Source: Mesorhizobium sp. DCY119 (GTDB taxonomy: Bacteria; Pseudomonadota; Alphaproteobacteria; Rhizobiales; Rhizobiaceae). From it: 64,000 nucleotides of DNA. The notes below the pieces were generated by a model that saw nothing but the letters and a program-made list of their open reading frames with translations, did no database searches and had not been told where the DNA came from. The position numbers were made by a program, and so were the translations under genes. Where the stretch lies: positions 1-64,000 of the forward strand of contig NZ_CP031834.1 of NCBI RefSeq assembly GCF_003590645.1, in the 5' to 3' direction. This document shows positions 35,064 through 45,073 of this stretch, piece after piece. Numbering within the stretch: position 1 is the stretch's first letter; each line of letters opens with the position of its first letter.

Positions 35064-35116
35064 AAGTCTACATGTGTATACTTCCGTTTGACAAATAAGT
35101 CTACACCTGTAGAGTT
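35064..35116. promoter_or_regulatory. Twin TetR operator sites
   Basis: Two near-palindromes share the arm AAGTCTAC: 35064-35083 (second arm GTATACTT) and 35097-35116 (second arm GTAGAGTT), each with a 4-base centre and one arm mismatch. Their centres are 33 bases apart in the divergent SDR/tetR promoter. Confidence 0.6.
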
Positions 35117-35121
35117 TCAAG

Positions 35122-35706
35122 ATGACGATCAGACCAGAATCCCGCAAACGCAACGCCGCATCCACGCGCGAGGCGATCCTAACCTCGGCGCGCAAGGTCT
35201 TCGCCCGGGCCGGCTATGATGGGGCAGGCGTGCGCGAAATCGCGGCGGGAGCCGGCGTCACCGCGATGCTGGTCAACCGTTACTTCGGCGGCAAGGAACA
35301 GCTGTTTGCCGAGGCGATTGCGGCGGCAAACGCCACGCCCACGATCGCCACGGACGCTGTGTTTGGATCGGAACATCCGGGCGAAGCGATAGCGCGCGCG
35401 CTGGTCGAAATCACCCGCGCAGGCGACACGCCGCTTGAAGGTTTTCTTATTCTCTTGAATTCGGCATCGAGTTCACGCGCAGCCGAGATCGGGCGAGCGG
35501 CAATCGAAGCCGGCCACCAGAAAACGATCGCGAACGCACTTCAAGGGCGCCACGCAGAGCAGCGTGCCGCTCTGATCCTGTCGCTGGTCGCCGGGTTTCA
35601 GATGATGCGCCAGTCGATCCGCCTCGACGCGTTGGCTGAGGCCGATCCGGAGGTCCTGGCAAAGCTGCTCGCGCCATTGTTCGAGCAGTTGGTGAAGGGC
35701 GAATAG
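35122..35706 (+). CDS. TetR-family regulator
   Basis: A 194-residue protein with an N-terminal HTH (STREAILTSARKVFARAGYDGAGVREIAAGAGVTAMLVNRYFGGKEQLFAEAI) and a helical C-terminal domain ending FEQLVKGE. It probably represses the divergent SDR gene and itself through the two sites upstream. The second operator ends 5 bases before ATG. Confidence 0.9.
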   Translation: MTIRPESRKRNAASTREAILTSARKVFARAGYDGAGVREIAAGAGVTAMLVNRYFGGKEQLFAEAIAAANATPTIATDAVFGSEHPGEAIARALVEITRAGDTPLEGFLILLNSASSSRAAEIGRAAIEAGHQKTIANALQGRHAEQRAALILSLVAGFQMMRQSIRLDALAEADPEVLAKLLAPLFEQLVKGE

Positions 35707-35722
35707 GTCGCCACGCCCTCCC

Positions 35723-35755
35723 CCATGCTGACCCCGAGTCTTCGGGTCAGCATGG
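35723..35755. terminator. Long stem-loop between convergent tetR and Sel1 genes
   Basis: CCATGCTGACCC pairs exactly with GGGTCAGCATGG, and the stem can extend inward by CGA/TCG with one bulged C. It lies 17 bases after the TetR stop. It may act as a terminator; it also looks like a dispersed palindromic element, since T-runs are missing. Confidence 0.5.
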
Positions 35756-35776
35756 AGGCGGGGAGTCCGCCGCAGC

Positions 35777-36841
35777 TTACTTGGCCCCGGCGGCCTCGAG
35801 GGCTTCTTTCGCGCTTTCCAGATCCTGGTCGGCTGCCTGGCGCCACCAATAGATCGCCTGGTCCGTATCCTGGGCGACCCCCAGCCCCAGATTATACATC
35901 ACGCCGAGATTGTATTGCGACTTCGCATATCCTTGCTCGGCCGCCATCTGGAACAGGGTAACCGCCTGGGCTTCGTCCTTGGAGACTCCATTGCCGGCAG
36001 CATATTGGAGCCCCAGATTGTCCTGGGCTACGTCATAACCCTGGTCAGCCGCCTTTCGATACCATTCGACAGCCTGGGCTGCGTCTTCCGGCAATCCGCC
36101 GCGCCCTTCGAGATACATGTTGCCGATGCTCATCTGCGAGCGGGCATCGCCCTGTTCCGCTGCCTTGCGATACCAGATAGCCGCGTCTTCATCGCTTTGG
36201 GAAACGCCGTTGCCAAGCTCATAGGAAAGCCCAAGAGCGTTCTGGGCTTCGACATTGTCCTGCTCGGCCGCCTTGCGATACCAGGTCACCGCCTGCGCGT
36301 CGTCCTGCTCCACGCCGTAGCCGTTCAAATAGACGTTGCCGAGATAGTATTGAGCCCATGCATCATTCTGGTCTGCGGCCTTGCTGAACCACGTAAGGGC
36401 CTGCGCATCATCCTCCTCGACGCCAATGCCGTTCGAATACATGAAGCCGAGGTTACGCTGGCCCTTGGCCAGTCCCTGATCTGCAGCCTTGCGGAACCAG
36501 GCGACGGCTTGTGCCGGATCTTCTTCGACGCCGAGCCCTATCTGATACATATGACCCAGCGCGTTCTGCCCCAGGGCATATCCTTGGTCCGCAGATTTCC
36601 TGTAGAGATCGAGCGCCTTGGCGGCGTCCTGCTCGACACCGGTGCCGCCTTCGTACAAAAGCCCGAGACCATATTGCGCAGCCGCCTCGCCTTTGTCCGC
36701 TAACGGTTGCCAGTACTTTAGTGCTGTCTCATATTCACCCTTGTCGAAGGCCACCATGCCGTCATCGGCATGGGCATATGTCGCCAGGGAAAAAGCCAGA
36801 CCAACGGCAAGAATCGCAACCTTCAGTTTCAACGTATTCAC
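35777..36841 (-). CDS. Exported Sel1-repeat protein
   Basis: A 354-residue protein with a signal peptide (MNTLKLKVAILAVGLAFSLATYAHA) and eight Sel1-like repeats, each following AQyxLGxmYxxGxGVxxDxAqAvxWyrKAAdQG. This is a periplasmic or surface solenoid for protein contacts; in rhizobia such proteins (for example ExoR) can regulate exopolysaccharide and signalling. A direct ExoR assignment is not supported, since ExoR has a different sequence pattern. It is divergent from the gene at 37311. Confidence 0.87.
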   Translation of the reverse strand: MNTLKLKVAILAVGLAFSLATYAHADDGMVAFDKGEYETALKYWQPLADKGEAAAQYGLGLLYEGGTGVEQDAAKALDLYRKSADQGYALGQNALGHMYQIGLGVEEDPAQAVAWFRKAADQGLAKGQRNLGFMYSNGIGVEEDDAQALTWFSKAADQNDAWAQYYLGNVYLNGYGVEQDDAQAVTWYRKAAEQDNVEAQNALGLSYELGNGVSQSDEDAAIWYRKAAEQGDARSQMSIGNMYLEGRGGLPEDAAQAVEWYRKAADQGYDVAQDNLGLQYAAGNGVSKDEAQAVTLFQMAAEQGYAKSQYNLGVMYNLGLGVAQDTDQAIYWWRQAADQDLESAKEALEAAGAK

Positions 36842-37310
36842 TCCATGACGCCAGGGATATCGGGCGTCATGCGCCTACAGATTCGCGCAGGAACCTGCAA
36901 GCCTGAAGGCGACAATCAGGCCGTCCAAGGCAGAGTAACGAGAAGTTGAAGCACCATGGCCTGATCACGGAAACGTTCTCCTGATTGCCCGATTTGCAGC
37001 ACTTTTTGAACACGTTTTCGTCATCATGCAGTCGCGTGCAGCCTGCGTATGCCAGTGCATCGTTCAAGGCTGCTGACGCAACATTGAACGCCGTTCAAGC
37101 CATACTTAAATCCCGCATACGGGGATGAGCATCCAGCTTCGAGCGGGCGGCTGTCGCATGGCTGTCAGATTCAATTGTTGGCGTTCAGTGGGGTCCGGAA
37201 GAATGACCAGCAAGAGCTTGCGCATGGCTCGGCTTCGGAATGCGTTTTGATAACTGCAGTGGCTTCGTTGCTTGTTGAGGCAGCATCCGCCACTGAATGG
37301 AGGGCTCACG
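36842..37310. other. Intergenic region with a TTGAAC palindrome
   Basis: This 469-base divergent gap has no credible gene. TTGAAC-GCC-GTTCAA at 37084-37098 is a perfect palindrome, with another GTTCAA half-site at 37062-37067. TTGAAC followed after 16 bases by TTAAAT (37106-37111) could be a promoter towards the gene at 37311, leaving a leader of about 190 bases. Confidence 0.45.
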
Positions 37311-38261
37311 ATGAACGTACCTGTCCGCTACCTTGAGTCTGCGCAGGCCGAGCGGCTCATCAGTCACGAGACAGGTGTGGAGTGGTTCAAGCAGCGCATG
37401 CGCATACTGAGATGCAATCCCGCTTTCGCGGCGGCGGCGTCGGACTATGCCCGCAATATGGTGGACCTGTACAAAGGGCGCTATCTGATCAACAGGGCGA
37501 TCGCCAACGTGGCGCGACAGACGATCTGCACGGCAATCCTGTCCTTCTATTTCGAACAAACGGAAAAGACCGGCCCCTTTCTCTCCTCCATACAAAACCT
37601 GACAACCGCGATGAACCTATGCAGCAGGAATACCACCGCAGCAAACATCGTGCTTCTGGAGCGGGTCGGCCTGGTAACGCGCACGGAAAATTCCAGGGAT
37701 CGCCGGTGGCGAAGCATTCGCCCCACCGAACAGCTCATAAAGGAGGTCGAAGGCTTTCTTCGTGCCAATCTCGCCGTCGCCGACGCACTGTTCCCCGCCA
37801 GAAGATATTGTGAACTGATCGATACGAATGAGGACGTGCTGGAGCGCTCCTTTGCCAACAGCATTCATTCTCTACTAATCACCAATTCGTTTACCCGCGA
37901 CCTTCCAGGCTCACAGATATTCGACACTTCCGACGGCGGGAAGATACTGCTGCTCAAGCTGATGTCTCTGAAAGGTACGAGCCAATCTACTGCCGATGAT
38001 ATCGTCGAGTTCCCCTTCGAAGAAGTCGGGTCCCTGTTTGGACTGTCGAGAACACACGTAAGGCGCCTGATGAAAAAGGCGGAGGCCGGTGGGTTTGTAA
38101 GCCTGCTGGAAGACGGTGGCCGCCGCGTTCAGATATTGCCGCCGCTTGAGGCTTTCTTTGAGAACATCGTTGCACTGAATGTCGCGCGGGCGCAGTTCGA
38201 TCTTCATCTCGCCAATGGTGACTATGACCTGCTTCCCATAGACCCATTTCGGGTTCATTAG
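37311..38261 (+). CDS. Putative transcriptional regulator with two HTH regions
   Basis: A 316-residue protein not matched to a named family. The middle (SSIQNLTTAMNLCSRNTTAANIVLLERVGLVTRTENSRDRRWRSIRPTEQLI) reads as a MarR-like winged helix. The C-terminal EEVGSLFGLSRTHVRRLMKKAEAGGFVSLLEDGGRR reads as a Crp/GntR-like HTH plus wing. No sensor domain is recognisable. GGAGG precedes ATG 37311. A strong terminator follows, so it is monocistronic. Confidence 0.65.
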   Translation: MNVPVRYLESAQAERLISHETGVEWFKQRMRILRCNPAFAAAASDYARNMVDLYKGRYLINRAIANVARQTICTAILSFYFEQTEKTGPFLSSIQNLTTAMNLCSRNTTAANIVLLERVGLVTRTENSRDRRWRSIRPTEQLIKEVEGFLRANLAVADALFPARRYCELIDTNEDVLERSFANSIHSLLITNSFTRDLPGSQIFDTSDGGKILLLKLMSLKGTSQSTADDIVEFPFEEVGSLFGLSRTHVRRLMKKAEAGGFVSLLEDGGRRVQILPPLEAFFENIVALNVARAQFDLHLANGDYDLLPIDPFRVH

Positions 38262-38291
38262 AATCTTTCGCCCTAGACCCTGAAACGAAAG

Positions 38292-38319
38292 AAGCCCCGC
38301 TCAGGGAAGAGCGGGGCTT
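38292..38319 (+). terminator. Rho-independent terminator
   Basis: AAGCCCCGCTC and GAGCGGGGCTT form an 11-base perfect stem with a 6-base loop, 30 bases after the regulator's stop. A short T-run follows. Confidence 0.85.
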
Positions 38320-38788
38320 TGGTGCGTTGACTGGAGGTCAGAACGCATCAACCGCCTTCCAACTCAAGCAGTCCTTCTACGTGAGCCAGAGGCAAACTTA
38401 TATTGCGCCCCTGCCTATGGCCAGTCAAAGGACATATTTGGTTGTTGTTTTTCAGAAAATACTCTGCCTGAGGAAATAAGTTAGACTACGATTGGCCAAC
38501 TTTGAGTGCGCGGCGGTGGCCAAGCGCCTTCGCCTCCGGAGATCAGCGGCCGATCCAATGAAAGCCGCAGCCTTCGCCATTTTAGGAAATGTCTATTTTC
38601 GTCTATATTACATACACTTAATCCGCCTTAGGGTACGCTCGCCACGCTCCGATACGTTGCATAATTGTCACGCTTAGTGCTCCAGCAGATACCCCCAATC
38701 TTGTCCTTTGATCTAGCGCCAATGTTAAAGGTAGGCATTGAGTAGCGGCGGTTGGTCCGCTTGCGATTTTAACTGGAGGTTAATTGGT
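38320..38788. other. Porin upstream region
   Basis: This 469-base gap has AT-rich stretches (about 38400-38490 and 38590-38630) and should hold the porin promoter and leader. I see no gene in it; a short frame at 38492-38677 has no ribosome site or family features. CTGGAGG at 38773-38779 is the porin's ribosome site. Confidence 0.5.
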
Positions 38789-39919
38789 ATGAATATTAGA
38801 GGGTTACTATTGGGATCAGTTGCGGCCCTTACCGCAGTCTCAGGCGCCCGCGCGGCTGACGCTGTCGTCGTCGCCGAGCCGGAGCCGATGGAATACGTTC
38901 GCGTATGCGACGTCTACGGCGCCGGCTTCTACTACATCCCCGGCACCGAGACCTGCCTGCGCGTCGGTGGCTATGTCCGTTACGACATCGGCATCGGCAA
39001 AGGTGATTACGGCGGCTTGACAGATGTGGCCGACAAGCTGGATCTCCTGGACGGCCGGGTCAAGCTGAACGACACCTACTACAAGCGCGCTCGCGCTGCT
39101 CTGCAGCTCGATGCTCGTTCGGAGACTGAACTCGGCACCCTGCGCGCCTACATGCACCTCAACTTCGACTGGGATTCCCGCAAGGTCGACGGTGAGCTTG
39201 CTGATGGCTCGATCGTCAGCCTCTCTGACGCCGGCGGTACCACGGCCAAGATGAACCACGCCTATATCGAACTCGGCGGCTTCCGCGTTGGTAAAACCGA
39301 CTCGATGTTCACGACGCTGGTCAACAATCTCTATGCAGGCGACGTGATTGCTGATGACATGCTCGGCGGCTACGGTCCGTGGGACACGCACCAGATCTCC
39401 TACACCTACACTGGTGCCAACGGCTTCTCGGCTGCAGTCGCTCTTGAAGAAGGCACCGACGACTACACGCTCGACGACTACATTCCGCACGTCGTGGTCG
39501 GCGCAGCCTATACGCAGGGCTGGGGCGGCGTGTCCGGCGTCGTCGGTTACGACTCGGTCTACGAAGAATGGGCCGGTAAGGTTCGCCTCGACGTCAAGGC
39601 TACGGAGACCATCAACCTGTGGGTCATGGCCGGCTATGGCTCTGACGACAATGTCACCCGCAGCTGGTACAAGACCTGGGGCGGCAACTGGGCTGTCTGG
39701 GGTGGCGGTTCGGCCAAGCTGAACGAGAAGGCTACCTTCAACGTTCAGGCATCGTACTTCGAGAACGAAGACGTCACCGTTGCTGCCAACGTTGCCTACG
39801 AACTCGTTCCGGGCCTGAAGATCACCCCGGAAGTGACCTACTTCTCCGCTCACACGGACGACAAGGTCAAGCTCGACGACGGCTTCGGCGGCTTCCTCCG
39901 CTTCCAGCGCAACTTCTAA
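38789..39919 (+). CDS. Alphaproteobacterial porin (Omp2b type)
   Basis: A 376-residue protein with a signal peptide (MNIRGLLLGSVAALTAVSGARA) and the family's N-terminal signature VRVCDVYGAGFYYIPGTETCLRVGGYVRYDI, including the paired cysteines. It ends in FLRFQRNF, the C-terminal aromatic needed for outer-membrane insertion. Codon use is strongly biased, as in highly expressed genes. It forms the general diffusion pore of rhizobia and Brucella. It has its own terminator. Confidence 0.95.
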   Translation: MNIRGLLLGSVAALTAVSGARAADAVVVAEPEPMEYVRVCDVYGAGFYYIPGTETCLRVGGYVRYDIGIGKGDYGGLTDVADKLDLLDGRVKLNDTYYKRARAALQLDARSETELGTLRAYMHLNFDWDSRKVDGELADGSIVSLSDAGGTTAKMNHAYIELGGFRVGKTDSMFTTLVNNLYAGDVIADDMLGGYGPWDTHQISYTYTGANGFSAAVALEEGTDDYTLDDYIPHVVVGAAYTQGWGGVSGVVGYDSVYEEWAGKVRLDVKATETINLWVMAGYGSDDNVTRSWYKTWGGNWAVWGGGSAKLNEKATFNVQASYFENEDVTVAANVAYELVPGLKITPEVTYFSAHTDDKVKLDDGFGGFLRFQRNF

Positions 39920-39945
39920 TCGGCTTCACAGCCAAGGTTGAAGTG

Positions 39946-39980
39946 AGGCCCGTGACCACCAGGTCACGGGCCTTTTTTTT
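39946..39980 (+). terminator. Porin terminator
   Basis: AGGCCCGTGACC and GGTCACGGGCCT form a 12-base perfect stem with loop ACCA, followed by eight T residues: a textbook intrinsic terminator. Confidence 0.95.
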
Positions 39981-40113
39981 GTAAAGATGGTTTCTTGAGT
40001 ACAAGCCAGGCTAAAAGCGCGAGCATATGCTGACTTCGCTTTAGTGCAGAAAGCACAAGCCACCTGAGCACTGTCACACAGCTTCGTGCTGCCAGGTGCC
40101 CGGACAAGCTAGT

Positions 40114-40701
40114 TCAGCGGAGCTCGAAACGCAGCAACCTTTTGCCGAGTACGCCGAAAAGCATGATGAGGACCGTGTCCATTGTCGCACGCTCGATGCC
40201 GGCTGCCACCCGCTGTCCGGCAAGCTCAAGAAGCTTCCGACGATAGGTTTCAAGGGCGCTCGCATTCGTCAGCGACATCAGGCACGAATGCAACTCTATC
40301 GGTTGCCTCTCGAGGTGCCGGCGTATCACCGCATAAGACGTCGTCGTGTCTTCGCTGGCCGCCCTTCCCTTTTCCGCGACCAGGAACACGGCGTCGATCG
40401 CTGCGATGGAGCGGTCGATCAGCGCCTCGATCAGGGATGCCTTGGACGGGAAATGATAGAGCACGCCGCCTTTGCTGAGGCCGGCTGCCTTGGCCACCGC
40501 ATCGATGGTCAGCGCCGAACCACCGCGCTCGGCAAGTATCGCTTCGGCAACGGAAAGGATGCCGCCCCTGCTGTTGCGGGCGGCATCCGGCGTCGCCGAT
40601 CCTTTGGGTCGCTTAGCCCGGCGCTGCTGTTTCTCTAGCAAGTCTGGTAGCCGGCAAACTCCGGCCCGCGCCCGGTCATTGGATGCTTGCCCCCACCTCA
40701 T
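40114..40701 (-). CDS. TetR-family regulator downstream of the RND pump
   Basis: About 195 residues. The HTH is at about 45-90 ([52 protein letters not shown]) with a helical ligand domain. The N-terminus is uncertain: ATG 40701 overlaps the pump gene by 26 bases, and a later TTG near 40644 is possible. It is cotranscribed with the pump and is the second TetR gene at this locus; it may give feedback control. Confidence 0.82.
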   Translation of the reverse strand: MRWGQASNDRARAGVCRLPDLLEKQQRRAKRPKGSATPDAARNSRGGILSVAEAILAERGGSALTIDAVAKAAGLSKGGVLYHFPSKASLIEALIDRSIAAIDAVFLVAEKGRAASEDTTTSYAVIRRHLERQPIELHSCLMSLTNASALETYRRKLLELAGQRVAAGIERATMDTVLIMLFGVLGKRLLRFELR

Positions 40702-43700
40702 GCCCGCCGCCGACTGGCTGCGGTGCGACAACCCCCTTCTTGTCCCGGCCGCCGATCAGCTTGAAGAACAGCGGAATGAGGAAGATGGCAAGGAACGTTG
40801 CCGCGAGCATTCCGCCGATGACGCCGGTGCCGATCGAGTGACGGCTGGCCGAGCCCGCTCCCGTGCTGATCGCCAGCGGCAGCACGCCCAGGATGAAGGC
40901 AAGCGAGGTCATGATGATCGGACGGAAACGCAGGCGCGCAGCCTCGATCGCGGCGTCGAAGGCACTGAGACCTTCCTGCCGCTTCAGCACCGCGAACTCG
41001 ACGATCAGGATGGCGTTTTTCGCTGCGAGGCCGATGAGCGTAACAAGGCCGATCTGGAAGTAGACGTCGTTGCTTAAGCCCCGCAGCCAGATCGCCACCA
41101 ATGCTCCGAACAATGCGAACGGCACCGCAAGGATGACGGCAAGCGGAAGCGACCAGCGCTCATACTGGGCGGCAAGGATCAGGAACACCATGACGATGCC
41201 GAAGAGCAGCGCCTGCATGCCGGTGCCGCCGGTTTCGATCTCCTGATAGGCCGTGCCGGTCCAGGCAACGGTGTAGCCTTCCGGCAGGGCAGTGGCCGCG
41301 ACCTTCTGGATCGCCTGCAATGCCTGACCCGACGAATAGCCGGGGGCAGGATCGCCCATGATCTTGGCGGCCGGGAAGTTGTTGAAGCGCTCGAGAAGAT
41401 CAGGACCGATCACGCGCTTGACCTCTACCAGGCTGTCGAGCGGGATCATTGCACTGCTGGTTTGCGAGCGTACGAAGATCTGGCTCAGGTCCTCGGGCTT
41501 TTCGCGGAAGTTAGCCTCCGACTGCAGCTTGACCTGGAAGTTGCGGCCGTAGAGCGTGAAGTCATTGACATAGACATTGCCGAAGGTCGCCTGCATCGTC
41601 GAGAAGATCGACGAGAGCGGCACGCCAAGCGCGGTCGCCTTTTCGCGATCGACGTCGATCTTGTACTGCGGCACATTCATCGACATCGTCGTGCGCACAT
41701 TGGCGAGTTCGGGATGTTCCGCAGCAGCGGCAACGACCTGCTGCGTCGCGTTCATGAGAGCCTGGGGGCCCGCGCCTGTCCGGTCCTGCACGTATAGCTC
41801 AAAGCCGCCGGTCGTGCTCAGCCCCTGGATCGGCGGTGGGTTGAAGGCGAGAACCATGCCGTCCTGTATGCCGGCGTTCATGCCCATGACCGCTCCGGGC
41901 AAGACACGCGCGTCGAGTTCCGGGGCCTTGCGTTCCGACCAGTCCTTCAGCTTGATGAAGGCAGCACCAGCGCTCGGCGATTGCGAGCCGGCCAGCAGGT
42001 CGTAGCCGGAAAAAGCCAGCACGTTCTCGACCGCCGGGTTCTGCATGACGTTGTCGCTGACAGTCGACATCACCTCATTGGTGCGCGAGAGCGCGGCGGC
42101 TGGTGGCAGGATGCCGACGGCAAGGATTACACCCTGATCCTCGTTCGGCACCAGCGCACTCGGCAGCGTGTTGAACAGATGTGCCATCGCGCCGACCATG
42201 ATGGCAAACAGCGTGAGGGCAAGAAGCGCGCGCTTCAGGAAGAAGCGGACACCTGCCGTGTAGGCCGAGGTGAGGCTATCGAAAGCGCGGTTGAACCAGC
42301 GGAACGGCGCCCACGGCTCATGGTGGCCCGCCTTGAGCAGGATCGCGCAAAGGGCGGGCGTCAGTGTCAGTGCAACGACACCGGAGAGCGTCACCGAGAC
42401 GGCGATGGTGATGGCGAACTGGCGGTACATTTCGCCGGCAAGACCGCCCATGAACGCGACCGGCACGAAGACGGAGACCAGCACCAGGACGATGGCGATG
42501 ACAGGCCCGGTCACCTCACCCATCGCCTTGATGGCAGCTTCGCGCGGTGGAAGCTTCTCGGTCGTCATGATGCGCTCGACATTCTCCAGCACCACGATGG
42601 CATCGTCGACGACGATGCCGATGGCCAGGACGAGACCGAACAGCGTGAGCATGTTGATCGAGAAGCCGAGCAGGTACATGCCCGCGAAGGTGCCGAGGAT
42701 GGAGACTGGGACGGCGATGAGCGGGATGATCGTTGCCCGCCAGTTCTGCAGGAAGACGAAGACCACGACCACGACGAGGACGAGCGCTTCGATGAAGGTC
42801 TTTATGACTTCATTGATGGATTCCTGTACGAACAGCGTCGTGTCGTAGGGAATTTCGTAGGTGACCCCATCGGGAAACCGTGTCGCCAATTCGTCAAGGC
42901 GTGCTTCAACCGCCGCCATCGTGTTGAGCGCGTTGGCGCCCGGTTGCAGGTAGATGCCGATCGGAACCGTAGGCTTACCCGCCTGTATGGCTCGGAAGCT
43001 GTAGTCCTGGGCGCCAAGTTCTATGCGCGCAACGTCCTTGAGGCGCAGCGTGGCGGCATTTTCATCGGCGCGCAGAATGATATTGCCGAATGCTTCCGCA
43101 TCGGGCAGGCGTCCGTCAGTCGTCACAGCATAGGAGAAGGAGAGCTTGTTCTGCGTCGGCGGATCACCGACGCGACCGGCCGAATATTGAGCATTCTGCT
43201 CGCTTATGGCCGTAGCGACGTCTGTGGTGGTCAGATTGTATTGCGCGAGCTTGTCCGGCCTCAGCCAAACGCGCATCGAATAGTTCTCGCGGCTGAACAG
43301 GCTCGCATCACCGATGCCGGGTGTCCGCTTCAGTTCGTCGATGACGTTGAGCAGCGCGTAGTTGGCAAGATAGACGGAATCATACTGGGCATTCGATGAA
43401 TTGAGCGAGATGACCGCCAGGATCGAACTCGATTGTTTTTTGACCGAGACGCCCAGACGCTGGACCTCCTGCGGCAGGGACGAAACAGCACGCTGCACGC
43501 GGTTGTTGACATTGATAGTGGCCTGGTCGGCGTCCGTGCCCGTAGCGAAGGTTACGGTCAATTGCATCGTGCCGGAGCCCGAATTGACCGACTGCATGTA
43601 AAGCATGTTTTCGACGCCGTTGATCTGCTCCTCCAGGGGAGCAGCAACGGTTTGCGTCAGGACCTCGGCGCTGGCGCCCGGATAGGTCGCCGACACCACG

Positions 43701-43831
43701 ACCTGCGGCGGCGTCAATTCCGGATATTGCGCGATCGGTAGCACGCGCATGGCGACAACGCCGGCCAGCACGATGACGATCGATATGACCGCCGCAAAGA
43801 CCGGCCGGTCGATGAAGAAACGATGGTTCAT
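40676..43831 (-). CDS. RND multidrug efflux transporter (AcrB/MexB type)
   Basis: A 1051-residue hydrophobe/amphiphile efflux pump. It has N-terminal [24 protein letters not shown], the proton-relay Asp pair in [18 protein letters not shown], large periplasmic loops after helices 1 and 7, and the C-terminal helices ending with [15 protein letters not shown]. It exports drugs, dyes and detergents using proton flow, with the adaptor protein encoded upstream and an outer-membrane channel encoded elsewhere. ATG 43831 overlaps the adaptor stop (TAATG). Confidence 0.95.
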   Translation of the reverse strand: MNHRFFIDRPVFAAVISIVIVLAGVVAMRVLPIAQYPELTPPQVVVSATYPGASAEVLTQTVAAPLEEQINGVENMLYMQSVNSGSGTMQLTVTFATGTDADQATINVNNRVQRAVSSLPQEVQRLGVSVKKQSSSILAVISLNSSNAQYDSVYLANYALLNVIDELKRTPGIGDASLFSRENYSMRVWLRPDKLAQYNLTTTDVATAISEQNAQYSAGRVGDPPTQNKLSFSYAVTTDGRLPDAEAFGNIILRADENAATLRLKDVARIELGAQDYSFRAIQAGKPTVPIGIYLQPGANALNTMAAVEARLDELATRFPDGVTYEIPYDTTLFVQESINEVIKTFIEALVLVVVVVFVFLQNWRATIIPLIAVPVSILGTFAGMYLLGFSINMLTLFGLVLAIGIVVDDAIVVLENVERIMTTEKLPPREAAIKAMGEVTGPVIAIVLVLVSVFVPVAFMGGLAGEMYRQFAITIAVSVTLSGVVALTLTPALCAILLKAGHHEPWAPFRWFNRAFDSLTSAYTAGVRFFLKRALLALTLFAIMVGAMAHLFNTLPSALVPNEDQGVILAVGILPPAAALSRTNEVMSTVSDNVMQNPAVENVLAFSGYDLLAGSQSPSAGAAFIKLKDWSERKAPELDARVLPGAVMGMNAGIQDGMVLAFNPPPIQGLSTTGGFELYVQDRTGAGPQALMNATQQVVAAAAEHPELANVRTTMSMNVPQYKIDVDREKATALGVPLSSIFSTMQATFGNVYVNDFTLYGRNFQVKLQSEANFREKPEDLSQIFVRSQTSSAMIPLDSLVEVKRVIGPDLLERFNNFPAAKIMGDPAPGYSSGQALQAIQKVAATALPEGYTVAWTGTAYQEIETGGTGMQALLFGIVMVFLILAAQYERWSLPLAVILAVPFALFGALVAIWLRGLSNDVYFQIGLVTLIGLAAKNAILIVEFAVLKRQEGLSAFDAAIEAARLRFRPIIMTSLAFILGVLPLAISTGAGSASRHSIGTGVIGGMLAATFLAIFLIPLFFKLIGGRDKKGVVAPQPVGGGHEVGASIQ

Positions 43832-44988
43832 TACTCGGCCTGGGCTGTCTGGAGTATGGACTTGGTGGCTGCGACGCGCGTGCCGGGACGCACCTTGATG
43901 ACGCCGCTGGTGACGATGCGGTCGCCCGCTTTCAGGCCATCGGTGACAATCCATCCATCTTCGACGGACCGGCCTGTCGTAATCGGCTGCATGGCCGCGG
44001 TCTGGCTATCGTCGACGGTATAGACGAACTTGCCGTCCGGCCCCTGCATGACAGCCACCTCCGGCACGACAATGGCCGAAGGCACCGTCAGGCCGCCAAT
44101 CCTGATGCGGACGAACTGGCCCGGGATCAGGCGGGAGTCGGGATTGTCGAAGACGGCGCGAACCCGCATCGTTCCTGTCTGGGTGTCAAGGCTCGGCGCG
44201 GTGAAGTCGATCACGCCCTTGCGGTCGAGTGCAGTGCCGTCGCCGAAAACGATCGAGGCCGAGAGCCTGCCGTCATCCAAACCATTCTGGTCGATGATGC
44301 GCCGGATTTCCGCTGCATCTTCGCTGGCGTAGGAGAAGTTGACGTAGACGGGGTCGAGACGGGTGATCCGGGTCAGCAGGCTGTCGCTGCCGCCGGTGCC
44401 GATCAGGCTGCCTTCCGGCACGACATCGAGGCTGGTGACGCCGTCGATGGGCGCCCGCACCGTGGCGTGGTCGAGGTTGATCTGGGCAGTCTTCACCTGG
44501 GCTGCTGCCACCGCGACGGCGGCCTGCGCCAGTTCCACGGCGGATTTCGCGTCATCAAAGGTCTTTTGCGTGCCCACCTTGCGATCGAGCAGTTCGGAGG
44601 CCCGCTGCTGATCGCGCTTGGCCTGGGAAAGCTGCGCCTGGGCTGTCTGCAACTGCGCCGAGGCACGCGCGGCTTCTGCCTCGAAGCTGGCCGGGTCGAT
44701 GCGGAAGAGGACGTCGCCGGCTTTCACCCGGGCGCCTTCCACATAGGCTCGTTCTTTCAGGATACCACCGACCTGGGCACGGACTTCGACTTCACGGAAG
44801 GCGGAGACACGGCCGGCATAGGTGTAATCGAGCGGCACCTCCCGCGCGGCAACGGTCGTGACCTCGACCGAGGGCGGCGGGGGCGCACCGGCTTGCTGGG
44901 CCGAGGAAATATTGGGCACTGCCGTTAGAAGACTGGTGCTGACAGCCAGGACGGCTATGGTTCGAGCAGTGGAGGACAACAATTTCAT
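43831..44988 (-). CDS. RND efflux periplasmic adaptor (AcrA/MexA type)
   Basis: A 385-residue membrane fusion protein with a signal peptide ([23 protein letters not shown]), lipoyl half-motifs ([43 protein letters not shown]), a helical hairpin (about 95-165), a second lipoyl half ([23 protein letters not shown]) and beta-barrel domains. No lipobox Cys is evident, unlike AcrA. ATG 44988 was chosen over a TTG at 45003. It is the first gene of the pump operon. Confidence 0.93.
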   Translation of the reverse strand: MKLLSSTARTIAVLAVSTSLLTAVPNISSAQQAGAPPPPSVEVTTVAAREVPLDYTYAGRVSAFREVEVRAQVGGILKERAYVEGARVKAGDVLFRIDPASFEAEAARASAQLQTAQAQLSQAKRDQQRASELLDRKVGTQKTFDDAKSAVELAQAAVAVAAAQVKTAQINLDHATVRAPIDGVTSLDVVPEGSLIGTGGSDSLLTRITRLDPVYVNFSYASEDAAEIRRIIDQNGLDDGRLSASIVFGDGTALDRKGVIDFTAPSLDTQTGTMRVRAVFDNPDSRLIPGQFVRIRIGGLTVPSAIVVPEVAVMQGPDGKFVYTVDDSQTAAMQPITTGRSVEDGWIVTDGLKAGDRIVTSGVIKVRPGTRVAATKSILQTAQAE

Positions 44989-45033
44989 GATGCACCAGGT
45001 CAACGGAAGGGGTCGCTATATTGCGGTGCAACA

Positions 45034-45057
45034 TATATACAAACAGAAATGTATGTA
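45034..45057. promoter_or_regulatory. AcrR-like operator between the pump and its regulator
   Basis: The minus strand reads TACATACATTTC then TGTTTGTATATA. The E. coli acrAB operator, as I recall it, is TACATACATTTG then TGAATGTATGTA, so 20 of 24 positions agree. The site lies 16 bases before the divergent TetR ATG and 45 bases before the adaptor ATG. Confidence 0.75.
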
Positions 45058-45073
45058 AAGGGAGGCCGAAATC

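Noticed and set aside
38492-38677. Small frame in the porin leader region
   Set aside because: No ribosome site, no recognisable features and it lies in the expected promoter region.
41981-43399. 472-residue open frame antisense to the RND pump
   Set aside because: Shadow of the pump gene; its composition (Asp/His/Arg-rich) is typical of antisense GC-rich frames.
43832-43954. 41-residue N-terminal extension of the RND pump
   Set aside because: It lies inside the adaptor gene, has no pump homology, and ATG 43831 overlaps the adaptor stop in the usual way.
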